A stretch of 64,000 nt of DNA, taken from the NCBI RefSeq assembly GCF_024256385.1, contig NZ_JAMLFW010000002.1, forward strand, positions 62,001-126,000, written 5' to 3'. Source of the stretch: Anatilimnocola floriformis (GTDB taxonomy: Bacteria > Planctomycetota > Planctomycetia > Pirellulales > Pirellulaceae). Below the pieces are notes generated by a model. That model did not search any database. It was not told where the DNA came from and saw only the letters and a program-made list of their open reading frames with translations. Of the stretch, positions 29,462-39,800 are shown in pieces; within the stretch, counting starts at the first letter, position 1; every line of letters starts with the position of its first letter. The position numbers were made by a program, and so were the translations under genes.

Positions 29462-30566
29462 GGCGGCGTCCAAAATGGATTGCGTGGCTAGCAGTACTTG
29501 TTTTTGAGTTCTTGGGGAGTCTGGTAGCCGAGCCGTTTGCGAGGGCGGGTGTTGAGTTGGCTTTCAGCCGTGGTCAGCTCCGCTTGGCTGACTTGCTGGA
29601 AGTCGGTTCCTTTGGGGAAGTATTGGCGAATGAGGCCGTTGGTGTTTTCGTTTGTCCCACGTTGCCAGGCTTTGTAGGGTTGCGTGTGGTACACCTCGAT
29701 TTGCAACACGCTTTCGAGCTCGCCGACCTTGGCGAACTCGGCGCCGTTGTCGAAGGTGCAGCTCTGCAGCCAGTTGGGTGGGTACTGATTGAGGCGACGG
29801 CGAAGGATGCGATTGGCCGTGTCGGCTTCACGGTTTTCGCCACGCGCCAGTTCGAGATAACCGCTCACCCGTTCGACGATGCTATAGAGCACGGGTTTCG
29901 AGATGCCTTTGCGACCGACGAGCGTGTCGCCTTCCCAGTCGCCGAAGCGTTCGCGGCGGCCGATGATGGCGGGCCGATTGGGGAGCGTCTGAGCAGGATC
30001 GACGCGACGCCGAAGTGGCGGTTTTTCCCGATAAAAACGCAGGTATTGGCGATGCTCGCTCCCTGCAGGTTGCTTCAGCCAGTTGTAGATCGTTTGCCGC
30101 GAGATCCGCCGCAGGCGGTCGTCGAGAAAGTCCCGTCTGGTTCGGCCATCGATCTGATCTGGCGACCAGCGCAGCTCCAGTCGCGACTTCACATACTCGG
30201 CCACCTCCGGAGAATCCATCTTGCGATGACGGTGCGTGTGCCGCATCACCGCCTGTTGCTGAGCCGAGCCCGCCTGGTAACCCGTGTCACCGCAATTGCG
30301 TTTGAGCTCACGAAAGATGGTGGACGGGGCACGTTGCAACCGGCGCGCAATCGCGATCTTCGAAACTCGCAACGCGACCAATGCCGCCAACTGCTGGCGT
30401 TCGCTCACGGTAAAATGAATTGCCATCGCTGGGTCTCCGGTTTGAATCGAGAAGTCGTTTTCCAACCTCTATTCAACCGCCCCAGCGTTGGCGTTTTCAA
30501 TCAGCCACCCCTCCACAAAATGCCCGAAACTCAATGCTAGCAACGCGTTCCATTATGGACGCCGCC
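29462..30566 (-). mobile_element. Complete IS30-family insertion sequence
   Basis: Terminal inverted repeats of about 32 bp were found by eye at 29462-29493 and 30535-30566. Both begin GGCGGCGTCC at the outer end, with about 27 of 32 positions matching. They bracket a single intact transposase gene in a 1105-bp element, which is normal for IS30 elements. ATA occurs at 29458-29460 and again at 30567-30569. It could be a 3-bp target duplication if the element includes one more base on the left, but this is not certain. The right end is only 112 bp from the next gene, so the insertion may have changed that gene's upstream region. Confidence 0.85.
29488..30426 (-). CDS. IS30-family transposase
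   Basis: This 312-aa DDE transposase starts MAIHFTVSERQQLAALVALR, an N-terminal helix-turn-helix with IAIARRLQRAPSTIFRELKRN. The catalytic core carries Asp167 (WEGDTLVGRK), Asp226 (CTFDNGAEF) and Glu260 (GTNENTNGLIRQYFPKG). The 33-residue gap between the second Asp and the Glu is the IS30 spacing. The ATG at 30426 is preferred to the one at 30465 because GGAG lies seven to ten bases before it. Its coding end overlaps the left inverted repeat, as is common in this family. The frame is intact, so the element may be active. Confidence 0.93.
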   Translation of the reverse strand: MAIHFTVSERQQLAALVALRVSKIAIARRLQRAPSTIFRELKRNCGDTGYQAGSAQQQAVMRHTHRHRKMDSPEVAEYVKSRLELRWSPDQIDGRTRRDFLDDRLRRISRQTIYNWLKQPAGSEHRQYLRFYREKPPLRRRVDPAQTLPNRPAIIGRRERFGDWEGDTLVGRKGISKPVLYSIVERVSGYLELARGENREADTANRILRRRLNQYPPNWLQSCTFDNGAEFAKVGELESVLQIEVYHTQPYKAWQRGTNENTNGLIRQYFPKGTDFQQVSQAELTTAESQLNTRPRKRLGYQTPQELKNKYC

Positions 30567-30678
30567 ATATGGCGACCCCCATTTTTAGCTATGCGATTTT
30601 TTCCTCGCTTGGCGGCCAGCCATCGGGCACAATGAGGCGGCGAAAGAATCCCAACCACCAAGCGACCGGAGGCAAGCA

Positions 30679-32145
30679 ATGGCGACGACTGATCTATCGC
30701 GCCGGGCGTTCGGCGTCCTCGCCGGTTCGCTGGCTGCGGCTTCGTCGCCCGCAGTTGCACTCCGCCAGGCCGCAGCCGCCGATCGGCCGCTGGGGAGTTC
30801 GACCTTCGGCCGGGCCAAGCGGGTGATCCTCCTTTACCTGTATGGAGCCGCCGCTCAGCACGAGACCTGGGACCCGAAGCCCGCCGCCCCCGCCGAGATC
30901 GGCGGCAAGTTCAAACCGATCTCGACAGCCGTGCCCGGGATGCAGATCTGCGAGCACCTGCCCAAGGTCGCCGCCATCGCCGATCGGCTGACGCTGATCC
31001 GTTCGATGACGCATCCATACAACATCCACTCGGCCGCTTATACGATGTCGGGGATCGACAAGGTCGATATCCCGATGGAGCTCAATCCGTTCGACGCCCG
31101 CCACTGGCCCAGTTTCGGCAGCGTGCTCGATTACCTCGCCCAGAAGAGCCGGCCCGACGCGCCGCCGCCTGCCATCCCGCGGAACATCTGCCTGCCGTTC
31201 CGCTTTAGTGCTCGCTCGGGGCAGTTCGTCCGGGGCGGCCCGTACGGCGGGTTCCTCGGCCGGGGCTATGATCCCGTCTGCACCGATTTCGACGGCAACG
31301 CACCGCGCAAAGTTGGCCGCTGGACCGGCAACAACCTGGCCGAAGTGAGCGAGCCTTACCTCGGCATCGAAAAGGAAGGGCGGTTCATCGTTTCGCGCGG
31401 CAGCCAGCCTCTGCCGCAGGAGCAACTCGACAGCCGCTGGTCGTTGCTCTCGCGCCTCGCTCACGAACAGCGCGACTATCAAACCGCGGCCGCGCCGAGG
31501 GGTCATGATCGTTTTCGCGAGCTCGCCTATTCGCTTCTCACCTCCGACAAGATCCGCACCGCCCTCGACATCGGCCAGGAAAAAGAATCCCTCCGCGAGC
31601 AATACGGCTACACCCTCTTCGGCCAGGCCACGCTCGCGGGCCGTCGGTTGCTGGAAGCCGGCGCGCAGCTGGTCACCGTCATCTGGGATGAAATCCAAAT
31701 TGCCAATTCGGCGTGGGATACGCATTTTCATCACTACGAGCGGTTGCAAGATGAACTGCTCCCCGGCCTCGATCGCGCGTTGAGCACGCTCGTTCGCGAT
31801 CTGGAAGAGCGCGGCATGCTCGACGACACGCTGGTCCTTTGCCTCACTGAACACGGCCGCACCCCGAAGCTGCACGACAAAGGCGCGAACGGCGTGGGCC
31901 GCGAACATTGGTCCGATGTCTACTCGAACGCCTTGGCCGGCGCAGGGATCAAGCGCGGCCACATCGTCGGTGCGAGCGACAAGCACGGCGGCTTTGTGCA
32001 AGAGAATCCGGTCACGCCGAAGGACATTCTGGCCACGATCTACCACCTGCTCGGCATCGACGCTCACACGATGATCCCCGACCGCCTCGGCCGGCCGTTG
32101 CCACTAGTGAGCGGCGGACGCGTGGTGCATGAGATGCTGAGCTAA
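30679..32145 (+). CDS. DUF1501 family Tat-exported protein
   Basis: This 488-aa protein has a twin-arginine signal, DLSRRAFGVLAGSLAAASSPAVA (Arg8-Arg9). The mature part carries family features of DUF1501: RVILLYLYGAAAQHETWDPKP, the PVPGM-like AVPGMQICEHLP, LTLIRSMTHPYNIHSAAYTM and the late LVLCLTEHGRTPKLHD. The family belongs to the alkaline-phosphatase/sulfatase fold and is very abundant in planctomycetes; its reaction is unknown. It is commonly paired with DUF1549/DUF1553 cytochrome-type genes, but none is adjacent here. The ATG at 30679 has a perfect GGAGG at 30668-30672. The IS element ends 112 bp upstream. Confidence 0.9.
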   Translation: MATTDLSRRAFGVLAGSLAAASSPAVALRQAAAADRPLGSSTFGRAKRVILLYLYGAAAQHETWDPKPAAPAEIGGKFKPISTAVPGMQICEHLPKVAAIADRLTLIRSMTHPYNIHSAAYTMSGIDKVDIPMELNPFDARHWPSFGSVLDYLAQKSRPDAPPPAIPRNICLPFRFSARSGQFVRGGPYGGFLGRGYDPVCTDFDGNAPRKVGRWTGNNLAEVSEPYLGIEKEGRFIVSRGSQPLPQEQLDSRWSLLSRLAHEQRDYQTAAAPRGHDRFRELAYSLLTSDKIRTALDIGQEKESLREQYGYTLFGQATLAGRRLLEAGAQLVTVIWDEIQIANSAWDTHFHHYERLQDELLPGLDRALSTLVRDLEERGMLDDTLVLCLTEHGRTPKLHDKGANGVGREHWSDVYSNALAGAGIKRGHIVGASDKHGGFVQENPVTPKDILATIYHLLGIDAHTMIPDRLGRPLPLVSGGRVVHEMLS

Positions 32146-32289
32146 CGGCGAACTTCTTTCGAGCTCCGGTGTCTCTGCACGAGGGCTGATTCCGAGCCTC
32201 GCAATTGCTAGCTCCGCCGAATTGCTCTTCCCTGCCCGCAGCGCTTTTGTTAATTCAGCCGCGGACTTTTCATTCATCTCATCAGCTTG

Positions 32290-33711
32290 ATGTTTGCGTC
32301 AGAAAGGGAGCTTCGCTTGCGCTTGTGGCAACGGATCATCGTGCCGGCCATCTTCACAGCACCGCCGCTGGCGGCTGTGTTGCTGTCGGGCTGCGCGACG
32401 CCCTACGTCAACCAGCACATCGAAGCCGTGAATGCCGAGTACCGCGCACTCGAAACCTACAGCTATGAGTTGGAGAGAGAAAACTCCCAGCTGTGCGACG
32501 AAGTCGAAATGCTGAAGGACGAGAACACCCGGCTCCGCGGCGGCAGCGTTCCGGCGCGACGCAACGGGCCTTTTTCGGCGCCGAACTCCAGCCGGCCAAA
32601 AACGCCAAGCACTCCGCGCAGCAGCCCCTCACACGCGCTCGATCCTGATGCCCCGATGCCCGGCGGCTCGCGCTCGCATGCGGTTGATCCCGATGCGCCG
32701 ATGATCCACGTTCCCGAGTCTTCGAGTCCGGCACCCGCGCCAGCGCCGATTCCAGCGCCGTCACTGCCACCCATTCCGCCTGTTCCGCGAGCCACGCCGC
32801 GATCATCTTCTTCGACAGCGCCGCGCAGCCCAGTCTCGATGCAAAAGCCCGCCGAGAGTTCGCTGCCGTTGTTGCCCTCGGCGCCCAAGCCGATCACGGA
32901 CGATCCGCCGCCGACACCGATCAATTTGCCCGGCGAATTGCCGCCCCCCGTGAATGAAAGCGTGCAGCCCGAGCCGATCGACGGCCGCGTCACCAATTTG
33001 TACTTGAACCCGCTGCTGACTCACGGCGCCAATCTCGATTCGAATCCTGGCGACGACGGCCTGGCCCTGGTGCTGGAACCGCGCAATCAATCGGGCCAAT
33101 TCGTGCCGCAGGCCGGCGCCATCTCGATCGTGGTGCTCGACCCGGCAAAGTCCGGCGACGCGGCCCGCATCGCGCGGTGGAACCTCGACGAAAAACTGGT
33201 CCGCCAACGGATCGACCGTTCGAACTCCTCACGCGGCATTCACTTGCAATTGCCGTGGGCTGGCGGCGCTCCCGAGACGAGCGAGGTCAAGCTCTTTGTC
33301 CGCTACCAAACCGCCGACGGACGGCAGCTGGAAGCCCAGCACAACGTGATTCTCAATCCCAGCTCGCAAGCCTCACAGCGCTGGACGCCGCGGCCCGGCG
33401 ATCGCCCGCGGCCACAAGTCCCCACGGCCATCGTAAACACACCGCCGACCACGCCGAATGTGACGACAGCCAATCCGCCGTTGCCAGCACCGGGCGTGCA
33501 GAGCGATCTGACCAAAGTCACACCGCCGGCCGTCTCGACTCCGGCCTTCACTCCCTTGCCGCAGCAGCCCATTCAAGAACCGGCAGCCACGCAAACCGAC
33601 GTGGCCATCAAGCAACCGGCGCCAGCGCCTGAGAAGAGCGGCATCGCCTCTCCGCCGCTGCTGCAACCGCCGCCACCGAGCAAGAAGCCCGAGTGGCAGC
33701 CATTCCGCTAG
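32290..33711 (+). CDS. Proline-rich lipoprotein with N-terminal coiled coil
   Basis: This 473-aa protein has a signal sequence ending in the lipobox LLSGC, with Cys35 as the probable lipid-modified residue. A short heptad-like segment follows (ALETYSYELERENSQLCDEV), similar to the coiled-coil start of other planctomycete outer-surface lipoproteins. The middle (about residues 85-220) is rich in Pro, Ser and Ala. Residues about 230-370 look like a folded beta-rich domain (VTNLYLNPLLTHGANLD, LALVLEPRNQSGQFVPQAG, VKLFVRYQTADGRQLEA). The C-terminus is again Pro-rich. No known enzyme family was recognised. The ATG at 32290 is chosen over the TTG directly before it. It follows the DUF1501 gene by 144 bp on the same strand and may be co-transcribed. 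Confidence 0.75.
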   Translation: MFASERELRLRLWQRIIVPAIFTAPPLAAVLLSGCATPYVNQHIEAVNAEYRALETYSYELERENSQLCDEVEMLKDENTRLRGGSVPARRNGPFSAPNSSRPKTPSTPRSSPSHALDPDAPMPGGSRSHAVDPDAPMIHVPESSSPAPAPAPIPAPSLPPIPPVPRATPRSSSSTAPRSPVSMQKPAESSLPLLPSAPKPITDDPPPTPINLPGELPPPVNESVQPEPIDGRVTNLYLNPLLTHGANLDSNPGDDGLALVLEPRNQSGQFVPQAGAISIVVLDPAKSGDAARIARWNLDEKLVRQRIDRSNSSRGIHLQLPWAGGAPETSEVKLFVRYQTADGRQLEAQHNVILNPSSQASQRWTPRPGDRPRPQVPTAIVNTPPTTPNVTTANPPLPAPGVQSDLTKVTPPAVSTPAFTPLPQQPIQEPAATQTDVAIKQPAPAPEKSGIASPPLLQPPPPSKKPEWQPFR

Positions 33712-33713
33712 TG

Positions 33714-33797
33714 GGACGGACCATTGGTCCGTCCGGAACTGTGACTGCAACGAAATCGGCTCGGTACCTGCCGCCCAGACGGACCAATGGTCCGTCC
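33714..33797. repeat. Double palindrome between convergent genes
   Basis: Two nearly identical palindromes (GGACGGACCATTGGTCCGTC type) lie at 33714-33734 and 33778-33797. Each is self-complementary, and together they form a larger inverted repeat with a 43-nt spacer. It sits exactly in the gap between the convergent lipoprotein and 5339-aa genes. It may end transcription from both sides; the form also fits a dispersed REP/BIME-like element. Confidence 0.75.
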
Positions 33798-33817
33798 TAT
33801 GTTGCGCTCAACGCCTC

Positions 33818-36800
33818 TTATGGGAACCGGCGATCCGTGCCCATGTTCATGCCGTTGAAGTCGTTCAACGAATCGGTCAGCGTGGCGTAGAAATCATCGT
33901 CGCCCGTATCACCGGTCAGCGAATCAACCGCGCCATCATCGCCAGTCACAATGCCACTGGCGATGCCGGCTCCGTGCGTCGCATTCCAGTTCGCCAGCAG
34001 CGCCATCAGCGCCGTGTCGTTGGAATCGTTCGCCAGGCTGCTTTGGCTATTCGTGGTGTCTCCGGCAATCAGCAGATCGTTGCCGGCGTTGCCGTTAAGC
34101 GAATCGCCACCGCCACCTGCACCGCCGATCAACACATCGTTGCCATCGCCGCCGATGAGGTAGTCGTTGCCGCTGCCGCCGCTGAGGATGTCGTCTCCGC
34201 CATCGCCACCGAGCAGGTCGTTTCCGGCCCCACCGTAGACGCGATCGTTGCCGCCGCCAGCCGACACCGTGTCGTTCCCCTGGCCTGCATAGACATAGTC
34301 ATCGCCGTCGCCAGGATAGATCTGATCGTTGCCGCCGCCGCCGTACATGATGTCGTTGCCGGCCAGGCTGCTGAGCGTATCGTTGCCACCCGTGGCCAGA
34401 TCCTGCTGACCGATTTCGTCGCCCCAGACGATGTTGTTGCCGCCGCTGGCGTTGATCTGATCGTCGCCCGCGCCGCCGACGATGAAATCGTCACCAGTAC
34501 CCGACGAGATGTAGTCGTTGCCAGCCCCAGCATCGATCGACACCGGATTGGTGATGCCGTTGACCACGATGTAATCGCGGCCGTCGCCAGTGCTCAGGGT
34601 AATGGTGCCTCCGGGCGCCAGCGGATAGTTGGCCGAAGCGCTGAACGAGCCGCTCGAAGTGCGAACCAAAGCCTGCCCGGTCGGCCCCCTCGAGATGATC
34701 ACCGTGTCGTCGGCTGTGGTGCCGAGGACTTCGATGTTGCCACCCGAAGCCGTAACGATCGGCTGAGCGCTCTGGATCGAAATGCGGACGGTCGCCGTAT
34801 CGGTGCTCGTGCCGTCGGTCACGCTGAACGTGAACGTATCGAGCCCCGTCGCACCGGTGGTTGGAGTGTAGGTGAACTGACCGGTCGCCGTGTTGAAGTT
34901 CGTCACTGTGCCAAGCAGCGGCAACGTGCCGAGCGTGTACGTCAGCGTCGGGCCATCGGGATCGGTAACGATCACGGTGGCATTCAGCGGAGTATTGATC
35001 GGCGTCGTGAACGTGCTGTCGGCGGCGTCCGGAGCGTCGTTGACTGCGTTCACCGTAATGGTGAAGGTCTGCGGAGCACTCGTATTCACACCACCGTTGG
35101 CCGTGCCGCCATTGTCGACCGCGACCAGCGTGATGGTCGCCGTACCGTTGGCGTTCGGAGCCGACGTGTAGGTCAGCACGCCAGTCGGCGAAACGGCTGG
35201 AGCTGCGCTGAACAGAGCCGGATTGGTGTTGCCGGTGACGCTGAACGTGAGGGTCTGCGTCGATTCATTCGCAGGACCAACCGAGATGCCAGTGGCCCAG
35301 CCGCTGATCGATTGAGCGCCCGCATCTTCATTTACCGTCTGGTTGGCACCAGCCGTGAAGCTCGGCGCGTCGTTGACCGGCGCGACGTTGATGGTGAGCG
35401 TCGCCACGGTGCTGGAACCACCAGCGCTGTCGGTCAACTGCACGCTGAGAACTGCCGTGCCGCTGGCATTCGGTGCCGGTGTGTAGCTCAACACACCGGT
35501 GGGCGAAATCGCCGGACCGGCTGAGAAGAGTGCGGGGTTCGAGTTGCCCGTGATGAGGAATGAAACCGTCTGCGACGATTCGTTGGCAGGACCAGCCGAG
35601 ATCGCAGAAGCCCAACCGTTGACCGTTTGAGCACCGGCGTCTTCGTTCACGTTCTGGGTCGGGCCAGGCGTGAAGGTCGGCGCGTCGTTGACCGGGTTCA
35701 CCGTGATGGTGAAGGTTTGCGGAGCACTCGTGTTCACGCCGCCGTTGGCCGTGCCGCCATTATCGGAAACGGTAACGGTGATCGTCGCCACGCCGAAGGC
35801 GTTCGGAGCGGGCGTGTAGCTGAGCGTGCCGCTCGGCGAAATCGTCGGCTGGGCCGAGAACAGCGCCGGGTTGTCGTTGCCGGTGATGTTGATCGTGATC
35901 GCCTGACCCGATTCATTCGCGGGACCAAAGGAGAGCGCCGAAGCGAAGCCGCTGACGGTTTGGCCGCCGGCATCTTCGTTGACAATCTGGTTCGGGCCGA
36001 GCACGAACGATGGCGCGTCGTTGACCGGATTCACCGTGATGGTGAACTGCTGCGTGGTGGTCGTGTTCGCGCCGCCACCGTTATCGGAGAGCGTGACGCT
36101 GATCGTCGCACTGCCGAAGGCATTCGGGGCTGGCGTATAGGTCAGCACGCCGGTCGACGAAATGCTCGGCTGGGCCGAGAACAACGTCGGGTTGCTATTG
36201 CCCACGATATTGAACGTGAGGATCTGACCAGCTTCATCGGCGGGTCCAGCCGAGATGGCCGTGGCCCACGGATTAACCGTTTGCGGCCCGGCATCTTCGT
36301 TCACCGTCTGGCTGGGGCCAGCGACGAAGCTCGGCGTGTCATTCACACCGTTGACGGTGATGGTGAAGGTCTGCGTCGCGCTGGTGTCGACACCGCCGTT
36401 GGCCGTGCCGCCACTATCCGCAATGCGGAGCGTGATGGTCGCCGTGCCACTGGCATTCGCGGCAGGGGTGTAGGTGAGCACGCCCGTCGGCGAAACGCTC
36501 GGCGCGACCGAGAAGAGCGACGGATTGCTGTTGGCAGTGACGGTGAACGCTACCGTTTGACCAGCTTCGTTCGCTGGTCCGAAGGAAATCGCCTGGGCGA
36601 AACCGCCGACCGATTGCGGGCCGGCATCTTCGCTCACGGTCTGATTCGGACCGACCGTGAAGCTCGGCACGTCGTTGACCGGATTCACCGTGATGGTGAA
36701 CTGCTGGGTGCTGGTCGTGCTGGCTCCGCCGCCATTGTCGGAGAGCGTGATGCTGATCGTGGCAGTGCCAAAGGCATTCGGGGCTGGCGTGTAGTTCAAC

Positions 36801-39800
36801 ACGCCAGTCGACGAAATGGTCGGCTGGGCCGAGAACAGCGCGGGGTTGTTGTTGCCCACGATGTTGAACGTGAGAATCTGACCGGCTTCGTCGGCTGGTC
36901 CAGCCGAGATCGCCGTGGCCCACGGATTGACCGTTTGCGGCCCGGCGTCTTCGTTCACCGTCTGATTGGCGCCAATCGTGAACGTCGGCGTATCGTTCAC
37001 CGCGTTGACGGTGATGGTGAAGCTCTGCGTCGCACTCGTATCGATGCCGCCGTTGGCCGTGCCACCGCTATCCGCAATGCGGAACGTGATGGTCGCCGTG
37101 CCGTTGGCATTGGCGGCGGGCGTGTAAGTCAGCGTACCGTTCGTCGAAATGCTCGGCACGGTCGAGAAGAGGGCCGGGTTGCTGTTGCCAGTGACGGTGA
37201 ACGAAACCGTCTGGCCCCCTTCGTTCGGAGGTCCGACAGAAATCCCTTGGGCAAAGTTGCTGACCGTCTGCGGGCCGGCATCTTCATTGACGAATTGGTT
37301 CGGACCAACCGTGAAGCTCGGCACATCGTTGACCGGGTTCACCGTAATGGTGAAGGTCTGTGCCGCCGTCGTGCTGGCCCCGCCGCCGTTGTCGGAGAGG
37401 GTCACGCTGATCGTCGCACTGCCGAAGGCATTCGCGGCAGGCGTGTAGGTCAACGTGCCTGTTGACGAAATCGTCGGCTGAACCGAGAAGAGGGACGAAT
37501 TGTTGTTCCCCACGATGTTGAAGGTCAGCGTTTGGCTGGCTTCATTAGCTGGACCAGCCGAAATGCCAGTGGCAAAGCCCGGGACCGTTTGCGGCCCGGA
37601 GTCTTCGTTCACCGTCTGATTGGCGCCAACCGTGAAGCTCGGGGTATCGTTGACCGCGTTGACGGTAACGGTGAACGTCCGAGTCGTGATGCCGTCGTCG
37701 CTGTCGCCCGCGATGCCGTTGAGGCCGGTGTCGCGGACGGTCACGGTGATGGTCGCCGGAACCGACGTGAAGTAATCGGCTGGCGGCGTGAAGGCGATCG
37801 AGCCAATGGTGCTCGGCGAGGTGTAAGTCACCGTCGGCACGATATTCGGGTCGCTGCTGCTGGCAGTAACCGTCAAAGCCTGGCTTTCGCTGCCGCCGGC
37901 AGTGATGCCCGAGAGACTGACCGTTTGCGGGCCAGCGTCTTCGTTGATGTTGACGTTGCCGATCGGATTGATCGTCGGCAGTGCGTTGATCGGCTGAGCC
38001 GTGATCGTGATCGTGAAGGTCTGGTTGCCGCTGGTATTCACACCACCGAAGGCGGTGCCACCATTATCGGAGATATTGACCGTGATCGTCGCCGTGCCGT
38101 TCGCGGCGGCGGCTGGCGTGTAAGTCAACGTGCCGTTCGGTGCGATCGACGGAGCGACCAGGAACAGGCCCGGGTTACTGTTGCCGACGATATTGAACTG
38201 CACGGTCTGGCTTGATTCGTTCGTCGGACCAGCCGAGATCGACGTGGCAAAGTTCGTCACCGTCTGCGCGCCCGATCCGAACGGAATCGTTTGATTACCG
38301 CCGACCACGAAGCTCGGAGCGTCGTTGACCGGGTTCACCGTAATGGTGAACGTGACCGGAGCAGCCGTGCCTCCCGCACTGTCGGTAAGCAGGACGGTGA
38401 TATTCGCCGAGCCGTTGGCGTTCGCGGCCGGAGTGTAAGTTAGCACGCCGTTCGACGCCAAGGTCGGACCAGCCGAGAAGAGGCCTGGATTCGTATTGCC
38501 GGTGATCGAGAAGCTGACCGTCTGGCTCGATTCGTTGCTGGGGCCAGCGCTGATGGCCGAAGCCCACACGAGCGATTGCGGCCCGGCATCTTCATTGACC
38601 GTCAGGTTGGTGCCAGGCGTGAAGGTCGGCGCGTCGTTGACCGAGTTCACCGTGATGGTGAAGGTCTGCGTGGCCGACGTGCTCGCGCCGCCGCCGTTGT
38701 CAGACAGCGTGACGCTGATCGTCGCGGTGCCGAATGCATTGGCGGCGGGCGTGTAGGTCAACGTGCCGGTCGACGAAATCGTCGGCTGCACGGAGAAGAG
38801 GGACGAATTGTTGTTCCCCACGATATTGAACGACAGCACCTGGCTCGCTTCGTTCGCCGGACCAGCCGAAATGCCGGTGGCGAAACCAGTCACCGTTTGC
38901 GGGCCGGCGTCTTCATCGACCGTTTGGTTGGCGCCGATCGTGAACGACGGCGTGTCGTTGACCGGGTTCACCGTGACAGAGAACGTGCGGTTCGTGATGC
39001 CATCGTCGCTGTCGCCAGCGATACCGTTGAGGCCGGTGTCGCGGACGGTCACGGTGATGGTGGCCGGAACCGTGGTGAAGTAATTGGCCGGCGGCGTGAA
39101 GTTGATCGTGCCGGTCGTGTTCGGCGAAGTGTAGGTCAACGTCGGCACGATATTCGGATCGCTGCTGCTAACCGTAACGGTCAGGGCCTGGCTTTCGCTG
39201 CCACCTGCCGTGATACCCGAAAGACTGACCGTTTGCAGGCCGGCGTCTTCGTTGATGTTGACGTTGCTGATCGAATTCATCGTCGGCGGAGCGTTGATCG
39301 GCTGCGCCGTGATCGTGATCGTGAACGACTGGCTGGTGCTGGTGTTCACACCACCGAAGGCCGTGCCGCCGTCATCCGAGATGGTGAAAGTGACACTCGA
39401 CGTACCGCTCGCAGTTGGCGAAGGCGTGTAGGTCAGCGTGCCATCGGCCGAGATCGCGGGAGCGACCGAGAACAGGGCCGGGTTGCCGACATTGACCCGA
39501 TTGAACTGTACGGTCTGGCCGGATTCGTTCGCCGGACCCGTCGAAATCAACGTGGCGAAGTTCGGCACGGTTTGCGCACCCGAACCGAAGGCAATCGTCT
39601 GATTGCCGCCGATCGCGAAGCTCGGCACATCGTTGACCGAGTTCACCGTAATGCTGAACGTCACCGGCGCACCACTGGCTCCGGCGCTATCGCTGAGGAC
39701 GACCGTGATGTTTGCCACGCCGTTGGCGTTCGGGGCGGGCGTGTATTGCAGCACGCCGGTCGAAGACAACGTCGGGCCGGCAGAGAACAGCGACGGATTG

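Noticed and set aside
29458-30569. ATA on both sides of the IS30 element as a proven target duplication
   Set aside because: On the left one extra base lies between ATA and the inverted repeat, so the match could be chance. It is mentioned only as a possibility.
30694-32067. A 457-codon minus-strand frame over the DUF1501 gene
   Set aside because: The plus-strand frame has a Tat signal, a perfect GGAGG and family motifs; the minus frame has none.
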